Positions 1 to 6,440 of a stretch of DNA of 6,440 nucleotides are shown here, in pieces. Source of the stretch: Acidimicrobiia bacterium (GTDB lineage: Bacteria > Actinomycetota > Acidimicrobiia > Acidimicrobiales > Ilumatobacteraceae); the NCBI GenBank assembly GCA_030425785.1, contig JAUHYJ010000217.1, positions 1 to 6,440 of the forward strand, in the 5' to 3' direction. The stretch's first letter is position 1. Each line of letters begins with the position of its first letter. The notes under the pieces were generated by a model that saw only the letters and a list, made by a program, of their open reading frames with translations, did no database searches and was not told where the DNA came from. The translations under genes were made by a program, and so were the position numbers.

Positions 1-241
1 CGTGGTTGCAGCACAACGCCACGCTGTTCCCCGAGGTCGCCGGCGATCGCGTGCGCTGGAACCACCCGACGATCGAGCCCTGGCACCTCGCGTACACGAC
101 CACCGTGCACGCCGTCGACGTCGACGGCGACGGCGAGCCGGCCCTGCGCGACGGGCGGCCGACCCGCGTCGACGAGGCCGAGGTGCGCGCCAAGGCGGCC
201 GAACAGGCGTCGCGGCTGTTCCGTGCGATGAAGGACCTGTC

Positions 242-245
<4 letters not shown>
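1..245 (+). CDS. ssnA: SsnA-like metal-dependent amidohydrolase, C-terminal fragment (5' end outside window)
   Basis: Only the last 80 residues are visible, read in frame from base 3 to the TGA at 243-245. They fit the C-terminal beta-sandwich end of cytosine-deaminase/chlorohydrolase-type amidohydrolases. The stretch HPTIEPWHLAYTTTVHAVDV is followed by a 'DGEPALRDGRPTRVDEAEVR' segment, the usual 'V-x-G-x-x-V-x-x-D-G' turn in which the chain returns to the composite domain. A final amphipathic helix ends in RLFRAMKDLS. The metal ligands and catalytic residues of the barrel lie left of the window, so activity cannot be judged. SsnA proteins are predicted cytoplasmic amidohydrolases of unknown exact substrate, found beside ygfK in enterobacteria and purine-fermenting anaerobes. 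The ATGA overlap with the following ygfK-type gene gives the same pairing here and supports one operon. Another amidohydrolase of the same superfamily, such as a guanine deaminase-like enzyme, cannot be excluded from this fragment. Confidence 0.62.
231..235 (+). promoter_or_regulatory. Ribosome binding site that fixes the ygfK start
   Basis: AAGGA lies inside the last codons of the upstream amidohydrolase gene, six bases before the ATG at 242. It supports this ATG rather than the longer open frame running from the window edge, and it fits translational coupling through the ATGA stop/start overlap. Confidence 0.7.
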
Positions 246-2017
<1,772 letters not shown>

Positions 2018-2058
2018 CTCGTGTGCTCACGACCATGCGAACGTCAAGAGATCGTCAA

Positions 2059-2078
2059 GTGACCCCGAGAACGGTCAC
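2059..2078. other. Perfect 6-bp dyad (operator or small hairpin) between ygfK and the GGDEF gene
   Basis: GTGACC (2059-2064) and GGTCAC (2073-2078) form an exact inverted repeat with an eight-base spacer. It could be a transcription factor site or a hairpin. No T-tract follows. The bases 2059-2066 are also complementary to 1987-1994 at the end of ygfK, giving an alternative pairing. Confidence 0.35.
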
Positions 2079-2101
2079 GATCACTACGCAATAGCAAGCT
2101 C

Positions 2102-2155
2102 GATCGTCAAAGCTCTCCGAAACGTCGGGCGTGGGCTACGGCAACCCGGACGATC
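2102..2155 (+). promoter_or_regulatory. Structured 5' leader candidate of the diguanylate cyclase gene
   Basis: GATCGTC (2102-2108) pairs perfectly with GACGATC (2149-2155). The enclosed bases hold two small hairpins: CCGA/TCGG with loop AACG (2117-2128), and GGG/CCC (2133-2135 with 2145-2147). This gives a three-helix junction 15 bases before the ATG. A second copy of the 5' strand, within GATCGTCAA at 2050-2058, could compete for the same 3' strand. I do not recognise it as a known riboswitch class. No clear promoter hexamers were found in the 153-base gap. Confidence 0.3.
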
Positions 2156-2170
2156 TGCCGATGGACGAGT

Positions 2171-3397
2171 ATGCGGGTCGTGAGTCGAGCCTCGGTCGTG
2201 TTCAGCCTGGTGCTGATCGTGGCGATCGCCGTGGGATACCTGGGGCGGACGTCGGAGCTGTCGGAGGTGCGCGACGAGCGCCTGATCCGGGCTGCGGAGG
2301 TGGGAGCGGCGCGCGTCGACGCGTTGGTGAACGCCTCGATCGTCGCCGTCGACACCGCCGCCGATCCGTCCGCGGCCGTCACGTCGATCCGGTCGGTCTA
2401 CCCCGAGGTGGCGGCGTGTGCCTTCGACGGTGACGTCAGCTCGTGTGCCGGCCCGACGGGCTTCGACACCCGGGTCCCCGAGCTCGCATCGGGCGGTCGT
2501 CCGGTCGTGGTCTCCGACGAGGAGCTGATCACGATCACGGTCGGCGACGAGGCGCTGGCACTCGCCGTGACGACCCGTCCGGTCGTGACCGACGCCTTCG
2601 TCGAGGACGACTGGTCGGTGTGGGCGACCACCGTCGAGCCCGAGCTCGGCGCCGGCAACATCGTCGAGGACAACGGGCTGCGCCAGACCGCGGCATCGGT
2701 GCTGGCCGCGCCGGGGACGTTCGTCGTCGCCCAGGCCCCGGCCGCCGTGGCGCTGCCGACGGCGGAGCGCAACTTCTACCTCGTGGTGTCGGCGCTCGGT
2801 CTGCTGCTGTTCGGTCTCGCCGGGACCACGCTGCTGATCGAGCAGCGCAGCCTGCGCGAGCGGGCGACCTTCGATGCGCTCACGCGACTGCCGAACCGCG
2901 GTGAGTTCGAGCGGCGCGCGGAGGACAGCCTGGCCACGGCGCGCGACGACGAGCAGATGTGCCTCCTGCTGTTCGACCTGAACGGTTTCAAGCAGATCAA
3001 CGACACGCACGGCCACCAGGCGGGTGACGAGCTGCTGCAGGTCATCGGTCGTCGACTGTCGACCGCCGTGCGGGCCGGCGACCTCGTCGCCAGGTGGGGC
3101 GGCGACGAGTTCGTCGCCCTGATGCCGGGCATGGTCAGCGAGGAGATGGCGGTGCGCCGGGCCCGCGACATCGCCGAGAAGGTCGCCGGGCGGACGCGAC
3201 TCGACGGGGTCCGTGACGCCGTGCGCGTGACGGTCAGTGTCGGCATCGCGATGGCGCCGATCCACGGCACCGAGCTCGACGATCTCGTCGACGCCGCCGA
3301 CGAGGCGATGTACCGAGCCAAGCGCGACGGCTCGACCACGGCGATCGCTCAGCCCGCCCGCCCGGCGTCGACCGGGCTCGCGGTCCCGTCCGCCTGA
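2171..3397 (+). CDS. Membrane-anchored diguanylate cyclase with extracytoplasmic sensor region (GGDEF domain)
   Basis: This 408-residue protein is predicted to make c-di-GMP from two GTP. Its order is: short cytoplasmic start, membrane helix about 6-25 (VVFSLVLIVAIAVGYLG), extracytoplasmic region about 26-200, second membrane helix about 202-224, short linker, and GGDEF domain about 230-390. The catalytic domain looks complete: DALTRLPNR (235-243), FDLNGFKQIND (268-278) with metal-binding D269 and guanine-contact N277, D286, and the signature GGDEF at 310-314. RAGD at 301-304 is at the PleD inhibitory I-site spacing (first R nine residues before the signature), so product inhibition is expected. 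The sensor region begins with a long helix and continues as a mixed beta region. It contains C83 and C92, which could form a disulfide, and is perhaps Cache-like, though I do not recognise the family. There is no EAL, HAMP or PAS segment. The ATG is preceded by GGACGAG (2163-2169), a weak ribosome site. The gene lies 153 bases after ygfK and is probably a separate unit. Confidence 0.9.
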   Translation: MRVVSRASVVFSLVLIVAIAVGYLGRTSELSEVRDERLIRAAEVGAARVDALVNASIVAVDTAADPSAAVTSIRSVYPEVAACAFDGDVSSCAGPTGFDTRVPELASGGRPVVVSDEELITITVGDEALALAVTTRPVVTDAFVEDDWSVWATTVEPELGAGNIVEDNGLRQTAASVLAAPGTFVVAQAPAAVALPTAERNFYLVVSALGLLLFGLAGTTLLIEQRSLRERATFDALTRLPNRGEFERRAEDSLATARDDEQMCLLLFDLNGFKQINDTHGHQAGDELLQVIGRRLSTAVRAGDLVARWGGDEFVALMPGMVSEEMAVRRARDIAEKVAGRTRLDGVRDAVRVTVSVGIAMAPIHGTELDDLVDAADEAMYRAKRDGSTTAIAQPARPASTGLAVPSA

Positions 3398-3440
3398 TCG
3401 ATCCGGTGACGTCGCCCGGCCGCGTGCCGGCGCGGTGCTC

Positions 3441-3455
3441 TACGCTCCGGACGTG
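3441..3455 (+). promoter_or_regulatory. Leaderless-type promoter and GTG start of the aminotransferase
   Basis: The -10-like hexamer TACGCT (3441-3446) is followed by six bases and then the GTG at 3453. That spacing would place the transcript start on the GTG itself. There is no Shine-Dalgarno sequence and no recognisable -35 box. The marR gene in this window has the same arrangement, which strengthens both calls. Confidence 0.55.
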
Positions 3456-4640
3456 GCCGCCGTCGACCAACCGCTCACCAGCAAGCTCGCCGCCTTCGGC
3501 ACGACGATCTTCGCCGAGATGTCAGCGCTCGCCGTGCGAACCGGTGCGATCAACCTGGGACAGGGGTTCCCCGACACCGACGGCCCCACCGAGGTACTCG
3601 ACGCCGCCGTCGACGCGATCCGGACCGGCGTCAACCAGTACCCGCCCGGTCCCGGCATGCCGGTCCTGCGGGAGGCGATCGCCGAGCACCAGGAGCGGTT
3701 CTACGGACTGTCGTTCGACCCCGACACCGAGGTGCTCGTCACCGCCGGAGCGACCGAGGCGCTCGCCGGTGCGTTGCTCGGCATGCTCGACGCCGGCGAC
3801 GAGGTCGTGCTGTTCGAGCCGATGTACGACAGCTACCAGGCGTGCATCGCGTTGGCAGAGGGTGTCGTCAAGCCCGTCGTGCTGCGGCCGGACGTCGAGG
3901 GCGACGGACGGTACGGGTTCGACCGGGACGAATTCCGTGCCGCGTTCTCCGCTCGCACGAAGCTGGTGCTGCTCAACACCCCCCACAATCCCACCGGCAA
4001 GGTCTTCACCCGTGACGAGCTCACGTTCATCGGTGAGGTGGCCGCCGAGCACGACGCGCTGATCGTGACCGACGAGGTGTACGAGCACCTGGTGTTCTCC
4101 GGTGCCACGCACGTGCCGATGGCCACGCTGCCGGGCATGGCCGAGCGCACCCTCACCATCAGCTCGGGCGGCAAGACGTTCAACACGACCGGCTGGAAGA
4201 CCGGCTGGATGACGGGCCCGGCGACGATGGTGAGCGCGGCCAAGATGGCCAAGCAGTTCCTCACCTTCGTGAACGGGGCGCCGTTCCAACCCGCGATCGC
4301 CGCCGGGTTGCGGCTCGGCGACGACTTCTACACCGGGCTGGCCGCCGACCTCGAGGCCAAGCGCGACCGGCTGCTGCCAGGCCTGTACGCCGCCGGCTTC
4401 GACGTGTTCGTTCCGGAGGCGACGTACTTCACCACGGTCGACATCCGGCCGGTGCGGCCCGACGGTGACGGCATCGCGTTCTGCCTCGACCTGCCGGTCG
4501 ATGTCGGCGTGGTCGCGATCCCGACCCAGGTCTTCTACGCCAACCCCGAGCACGGTCGCCACCTGGTGCGCTTCGCCTGCTGCAAGCAGTTCGAGGTCAT
4601 CGACGCCGCCGTCGAACGCCTGTCGACCCTCGGCGCCTGA
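3453..4640 (+). CDS. Class I/II PLP-dependent aminotransferase, DapC/kynurenine-aminotransferase-like
   Basis: This 395-residue fold-type I aminotransferase transfers an amino group from an amino acid to a 2-oxo acid using pyridoxal phosphate. Visible landmarks are the N-terminal AEMSALAVRTGAINLGQGFP (21-40), NQYPPGPG (61-68), VTAGATEA (96-103), NTPHNPTG with N179 (175-182), TDEVYEHL with D207 and Y210 (206-213), the Schiff-base lysine K241 in SSGGKTFNTTGWKTGW (237-252), and the carboxylate-binding R373 in HLVRFACCK. Length and sequence are close to what I remember of mycobacterial Rv0858c, annotated as N-succinyldiaminopimelate aminotransferase DapC (lysine/peptidoglycan route). The same family includes methionine and kynurenine aminotransferases such as YbdL, so the substrate is not settled. 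The start is GTG 3453: homologues begin near the TTIFAEM segment, and a -10 hexamer sits six bases upstream. An in-frame GTG at 3435 and a longer frame to 3237 are less likely because they run into the promoter and the GGDEF gene. It faces yceI across a hairpin-rich gap. Confidence 0.88.
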   Translation: MAAVDQPLTSKLAAFGTTIFAEMSALAVRTGAINLGQGFPDTDGPTEVLDAAVDAIRTGVNQYPPGPGMPVLREAIAEHQERFYGLSFDPDTEVLVTAGATEALAGALLGMLDAGDEVVLFEPMYDSYQACIALAEGVVKPVVLRPDVEGDGRYGFDRDEFRAAFSARTKLVLLNTPHNPTGKVFTRDELTFIGEVAAEHDALIVTDEVYEHLVFSGATHVPMATLPGMAERTLTISSGGKTFNTTGWKTGWMTGPATMVSAAKMAKQFLTFVNGAPFQPAIAAGLRLGDDFYTGLAADLEAKRDRLLPGLYAAGFDVFVPEATYFTTVDIRPVRPDGDGIAFCLDLPVDVGVVAIPTQVFYANPEHGRHLVRFACCKQFEVIDAAVERLSTLGA

Positions 4641-4646
4641 CCCGCA

Positions 4647-4664
4647 CGCGTCGCTGCCGACGCG
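4647..4664 (+). terminator. First hairpin after the aminotransferase
   Basis: CGCGTCG (4647-4653) and CGACGCG (4658-4664) make a perfect seven-pair stem with loop CTGC, six bases after the stop codon. No T-tract follows directly. It is immediately followed by a larger hairpin at 4666-4698. Confidence 0.4.
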
Positions 4665-4665
4665 G

Positions 4666-4698
4666 CGACCGGCACGCCGTGGAACGACGTGCCGGTCG
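4666..4698 (+). terminator. Strong 11-bp hairpin, likely terminator between convergent genes
   Basis: CGACCGGCACG (4666-4676) is exactly complementary to CGTGCCGGTCG (4688-4698), with an eleven-base loop. It lies 25 bases after the aminotransferase stop. The downstream bases include a short pyrimidine patch (TCTTCT, 4709-4714) but no real T-run. Its position between two converging genes supports a terminator role, possibly in both directions. Confidence 0.5.
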
Positions 4699-4760
4699 GT
4701 GACGAGGATCTTCTGGTGCCGGCGAGGATCAGGTGGCGTTCTCGCACGGCGCAGCGAGAT

Positions 4761-4782
4761 CTCTCGACCTGGCGGTCGAGAG
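4761..4782 (-). terminator. Hairpin after yceI, likely its terminator
   Basis: CTCTCGACC (4761-4769) pairs perfectly with GGTCGAGAG (4774-4782) around the loop TGGC, giving nine pairs. Read on the minus strand it comes 26 bases after the yceI stop. It is symmetrical and could also act on readthrough from the aminotransferase side. Confidence 0.48.
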
Positions 4783-4808
4783 CCGCGAGATGCAACGCAG
4801 CGAGGGCG

Positions 4809-5360
4809 TCAGCCTGCCCCGCCGGGGACGAGTTGGATCTCGAGGGAGATGGTGACCTTGTCGCCGATCAGCATCCCGTCCATGCCGACCGGCATGTTGA
4901 AGTCGATGCCGTAGTCCGACCGCTTGATCTCGCCCTCGGCCGAGAACCCGGCGCGCGTCGTGCCGTAGCCGTCGACGACGACGCCGTGGAACTCGAGGTC
5001 GAGCTCGACGTGCTTGGTGATGCCGTTGATCGTGAGATCGCCGGCGAGGGTGTCGTCGGTGACCGACGTCGACACGAACGTCATGGAGGGGTGCTGCTCG
5101 GCGTCGAAGAAGTCGCTGCTCTTCAGGTGCTGGTCGCGGTCGGCGTTGTTGGTGTCGACCGACGACATGTCGATCGTCGCCGTGACCGAGCTGGCGGTCG
5201 CCGGGTCGCTGATCTCGGCCGTGGCCGTGAAGCTGTTGAAGCGGCCGCGCACCTTCGACAGGCCGAGGTGGCGGACGGTGAAGCCGACCTCGGAGTGTGC
5301 GGGCTCGGCGACCCAGGTGCCGGTGGAGAGGGTGGGGGCGGTGTCGATCGTGTCGGACAT
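4809..5360 (-). CDS. YceI-family lipocalin-like protein, cytoplasmic form
   Basis: This 183-residue protein belongs to the YceI family, a lipocalin-like beta-barrel that binds long polyisoprenoid or related amphipathic lipids. Family landmarks run in order: TWVAEPAHSEVGFTVRHLG (15-33) followed by VRGRFNSF (37-44), ATIDMSSVDTNNADRDQHL (61-79), FFDAEQHPSMTF (84-95), GDLTINGITKHVEL (107-120), and RSDYGI (147-152). Length is normal for the family. There is no signal peptide, unlike periplasmic E. coli YceI, so a cytoplasmic location is likely. The ATG at 5360-5358 has a strong AAGGAG (minus strand, 5371-5366) five bases upstream. The gene is transcribed divergently from a MarR regulator, and an operator palindrome lies inside its promoter, so repression by MarR is inferred. 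Its leader is extremely C/T-rich on the mRNA. Membership is sure; ligand and physiological role are unknown. Confidence 0.92.
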   Translation of the reverse strand: MSDTIDTAPTLSTGTWVAEPAHSEVGFTVRHLGLSKVRGRFNSFTATAEISDPATASSVTATIDMSSVDTNNADRDQHLKSSDFFDAEQHPSMTFVSTSVTDDTLAGDLTINGITKHVELDLEFHGVVVDGYGTTRAGFSAEGEIKRSDYGIDFNMPVGMDGMLIGDKVTISLEIQLVPGGAG

Positions 5361-5365
5361 GGGAA

Positions 5366-5371
5366 CTCCTT
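5366..5371 (-). promoter_or_regulatory. Ribosome binding site of yceI
   Basis: On the minus strand AAGGAG is followed by TTCCC and then ATG. This is the strongest Shine-Dalgarno sequence in the window and fixes the yceI start. It contrasts with the leaderless-type start of the divergent marR gene. Confidence 0.8.
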
Positions 5372-5372
5372 C

Positions 5373-5406
5373 GGGAGGGATGGGGGGGAGTGAGAGGGGA
5401 TGGGGG
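5373..5406 (+). other. G-tract array matching a G-quadruplex pattern in the yceI leader
   Basis: Five G-tracts lie on the plus strand: 5373-5375, 5377-5379, 5382-5388 (seven Gs), 5396-5399 and 5402-5406. They are separated by 1, 2, 7 and 2 bases, which satisfies the common G3+N1-7 rule. The plus strand is the template strand for yceI, so the yceI mRNA leader carries the C-tracts, ending just before the ribosome site. Confidence 0.5.
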
Positions 5407-5437
5407 TCGATGCGATGGAGATCATCGATCGACGCTC

Positions 5438-5466
5438 ACCTTACTCGTTCAAGATTGAACTAACAA
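5438..5466 (-). promoter_or_regulatory. Promoter of yceI
   Basis: On the minus strand TTGTTA (5466-5461) and TAAGGT (5443-5438) are spaced by exactly 17 bases, a good housekeeping-sigma promoter. The transcript start should fall near 5431, giving a leader of about 70 bases. The whole spacer is occupied by the palindrome at 5447-5460. Confidence 0.6.
5447..5460. promoter_or_regulatory. Palindromic operator 1 (MarR site in the yceI promoter)
   Basis: GTTCAAGATTGAAC is a perfect inverted repeat of six bases with a two-base centre. It lies between the -35 and -10 boxes of the yceI promoter, where a bound dimer would block RNA polymerase. Confidence 0.65.
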
Positions 5467-5482
5467 GTTCAGGTATGAACTT
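5465..5482. promoter_or_regulatory. Palindromic operator 2 (MarR site in the marR promoter)
   Basis: AAGTTCAGGTATGAACTT is a perfect seven-base inverted repeat with a four-base centre. It shares the TGAAC/GTTCA half-site with operator 1. The two centres are 20 bp apart, close to two helical turns. It covers the expected -35 region of the marR promoter and ends nine bases before its -10 hexamer. Confidence 0.65.
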
Positions 5483-5491
5483 TCTGTCGAG

Positions 5492-5507
5492 TAGGCTCTC
5501 GAACGTG
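5492..5507 (+). promoter_or_regulatory. Leaderless-type promoter and GTG start of marR
   Basis: The -10-like hexamer TAGGCT (5492-5497) is followed by seven bases and then the GTG at 5505. There is no Shine-Dalgarno sequence. This places the transcript start on or next to the start codon, as for the aminotransferase gene. Confidence 0.6.
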
Positions 5508-5942
5508 ACTCGCTGGCTCGACGACACCGAGATGCGCTTCTGGCGTGCCTTCCTCGTGTCGAGCCACCGCGTCCTCGACGCCGTCTCGGCCGACCTCCGC
5601 AGCGAGTCGGGCCTCACGATGGATGACTACGAGGTGCTCGTGCACCTGTCCGAGGCGCCCGATCGAGCGGTCCGCATGTCGGAGCTGTCCGAACTCGTCG
5701 TGCAGTCACGGAGCCGTCTCACGCAGCGGATCGACCGCTTGGTCGAGCGAGGATGGGTGTGCCGTGCCCCATGTCCCGACGACCGCCGCGGCCAGTTCGC
5801 CGTGCTCACCGACGAGGGGTTCGACGCCCTGGCTGCAGCAGCACCCGGTCACGTCGACTCGGTCCGACGGCACCTGATCGACCGGATCGACCGCGAGCAC
5901 CTCGAGGTCGCGGCCGAGATGTTCGACGAGCTCGCCGATTGA
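5505..5942 (+). CDS. MarR-family transcriptional regulator
   Basis: This 145-residue winged-helix repressor of the MarR family acts as a dimer in the cytoplasm. Features in order: N-terminal dimerisation helices (residues 1-35, WLDDTEMRFWRAFL), SGLTMDDYEVLVHLSEAP (35-52), RMSELSELV (57-65), recognition helix SRSRLTQRIDRLVERGW (68-84), wing CPDDRRGQFAVLTDEG (90-105) with the usual D92 and R94/R95, and C-terminal dimerisation helices (116-144). Length is typical. The start is taken as GTG 5505: the family begins near the WLDD segment, and a -10 hexamer lies seven bases upstream. In-frame ATGs at 5475 and 5400 would run through operator 2 or both operators. The gene is divergent from yceI, with two palindromes between them, so autorepression and control of yceI are inferred. 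C86 and C90 sit at the base of the wing, which could allow redox sensing, but the inducer is unknown. Confidence 0.9.
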   Translation: MTRWLDDTEMRFWRAFLVSSHRVLDAVSADLRSESGLTMDDYEVLVHLSEAPDRAVRMSELSELVVQSRSRLTQRIDRLVERGWVCRAPCPDDRRGQFAVLTDEGFDALAAAAPGHVDSVRRHLIDRIDREHLEVAAEMFDELAD

Positions 5943-5958
5943 TCGGGCCTCAGCCCGA
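5943..5958. terminator. Short bidirectional hairpin between marR and the DUF2017 gene
   Basis: TCGGGC (5943-5948) pairs with GCCCGA (5953-5958) around CTCA. It begins one base after the marR stop and includes the stop codon of the convergent DUF2017 gene. The two genes are separated by only seven bases, so this hairpin is the only candidate terminator for either. Confidence 0.4.
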
Positions 5959-6440
5959 AAGCGCGCGTACGCAGTGCTCGAGCAGCCAGCTCAGGTAGCC
6001 GTAGAGCGCGTACTCCGGTGACGACTCCCACCCGGGCGCGACCTCGTCGGCGTCGGGCTCGTCGGACACCTGCAGCATCGTGCCGAGGATCAGCCGGACC
6101 GAGTTGATCGCCTGCATCACCGAGTTCAGCTCGACCTCGTCCAGCCGGGCCGGTTCGACCCCTTCACCGTCGCCGACCGCGCGCTCGATCACCGCGAGCG
6201 CGGAGAGCTTCGACGCGACCAGCTCCTCGCGCATCAGCCGCTGGTACTCGGCCTCGAGCTCGGGGTCGTCGGCGTGCGCCACCGGGAACAGCCGCGTCAG
6301 CAACGCCTCGGCGGCGGGCTGGTCGGCGCCGGCGGTCAGCAGGAGCCGGAGTTCGTTCGCGAGCCGGCGGAGCAGCGCGGCCTCGTCGTCGCCGACCGCG
6401 AGGACGTAGCGGTCACCGCGCCGGCGAACCGGCCCACCGA
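5950..6440 (-). CDS. DUF2017 family protein, N-terminus outside window
   Basis: About 162 residues are visible. The frame is open to the right edge, so the start lies beyond 6440. The TTG at 6303 is an internal leucine codon, not the start. Recognisable pieces are GDRYVLAVGDDEAALLRRLA near the visible N-terminus, NELRLLL, LLTRLFPVAHADDPELEAEY, MREELVASKLSAL, MQAINSVRLILGTMLQV, and PEYALYGYLSWLLEHCVRAL at the end. This matches the actinobacterial DUF2017 family, small helical cytoplasmic proteins of unknown function. In mycobacteria the homologue follows clpS, so clpS (the N-end-rule adaptor of ClpAP/ClpCP) is predicted just right of the window. Older annotation calls such proteins transcriptional regulators, but I see no DNA-binding motif. 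It converges on marR with a seven-base gap and the shared hairpin at 5943-5958. Confidence 0.82.
   Translation of the reverse strand, partial: GGPVRRRGDRYVLAVGDDEAALLRRLANELRLLLTAGADQPAAEALLTRLFPVAHADDPELEAEYQRLMREELVASKLSALAVIERAVGDGEGVEPARLDEVELNSVMQAINSVRLILGTMLQVSDEPDADEVAPGWESSPEYALYGYLSWLLEHCVRALSG

Noticed and set aside
2..241. N-terminal extension of the ygfK frame to the window edge (80 extra residues).
   Set aside because: The extension is arginine-rich frame shadow over the amidohydrolase end. The ATG at 242 has a good ribosome site and an ATGA overlap.
2079..2160. c-di-GMP-I riboswitch ahead of the diguanylate cyclase gene.
   Set aside because: Pieces such as ACGCA and CAAAGC are present, but the GACGCAAAGC core and the tetraloop hairpin do not line up. 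It is reported only as an unidentified structured leader.
2084..3265. 393-residue minus-strand open frame opposite the GGDEF gene.
   Set aside because: Low-complexity R/D/H/G-rich translation typical of antisense frames in GC-rich DNA. The plus strand encodes a complete GGDEF protein.
3237..3452. Long N-terminal extension of the aminotransferase, or the in-frame GTG at 3435.
   Set aside because: The long version overlaps the GGDEF coding end and the extension is S/R/P-rich shadow. GTG 3435 lies upstream of the -10 hexamer that fits GTG 3453.
3522..4562. 346-residue minus-strand open frame opposite the aminotransferase.
   Set aside because: Same antisense composition artefact. The plus strand has all the aminotransferase motifs.
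4689..5393. 234-residue plus-strand open frame opposite yceI.
   Set aside because: Repetitive V/D/E/G-rich shadow of yceI. It also runs through the hairpins and the G-tract region.
5400..5504. Extension of the MarR frame to ATG 5400, or to ATG 5475.
   Set aside because: It would translate through the operators and promoter. No ribosome site precedes either ATG, and MarR homologues start near the WLDD segment. ATG 5475 remains a weak alternative.

Overview
The window is GC-rich bacterial DNA (roughly two thirds G+C by eye) with tightly packed genes, GTG starts and a DUF2017 gene. DUF2017 is a largely actinobacterial family. Together with leaderless-type promoters and an aminotransferase resembling the mycobacterial DapC protein, this points to an actinobacterium, possibly of the Acidimicrobiia (Ilumatobacter-like). 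That placement is inference; no rRNA or marker gene is present.

Layout, left to right. (1) 1-245 (+) is the C-terminal end of an SsnA-like amidohydrolase. It overlaps by ATGA with (2) 242-2017 (+), a 591-residue YgfK-type protein with a dihydroorotate-dehydrogenase-like barrel and two [4Fe-4S] motifs. It lacks the flavin/NAD(P)H module of full-length YgfK. (3) 2018-2170 is a structured intergenic leader with hairpins and a duplicated 9-mer. (4) 2171-3397 (+) is a two-helix membrane diguanylate cyclase with an intact GGDEF motif and inhibitory site. (5) 3453-4640 (+) is a class I/II PLP aminotransferase with a leaderless-type GTG start. (6) 4641-4808 is a convergent gap with three strong hairpins. 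(7) 4809-5360 (-) is a YceI-family lipid-binding protein. (8) 5361-5504 is a divergent control region with a G-tract array, two palindromic operators 20 bp apart and two promoters. (9) 5505-5942 (+) is a MarR-family repressor, again with a leaderless-type GTG start. (10) 5950-6440 (-) is a DUF2017 protein whose N-terminus lies beyond the right edge; a small hairpin separates it from the MarR gene.

How the genes relate. ssnA and ygfK are translationally coupled and probably belong to a purine/pyrimidine-type nitrogen-heterocycle catabolic operon that extends left of the window. The diguanylate cyclase and the aminotransferase look like independent units. The yceI/marR pair forms a self-contained switch in which MarR probably represses both itself and yceI through the shared operators. 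No mobile element, CRISPR array, tRNA or rRNA was seen. No wholly new multi-gene system is evident. The best leads are the yceI-marR control region with its G-quadruplex-type motif, the leader ahead of the GGDEF gene, and the short YgfK architecture.
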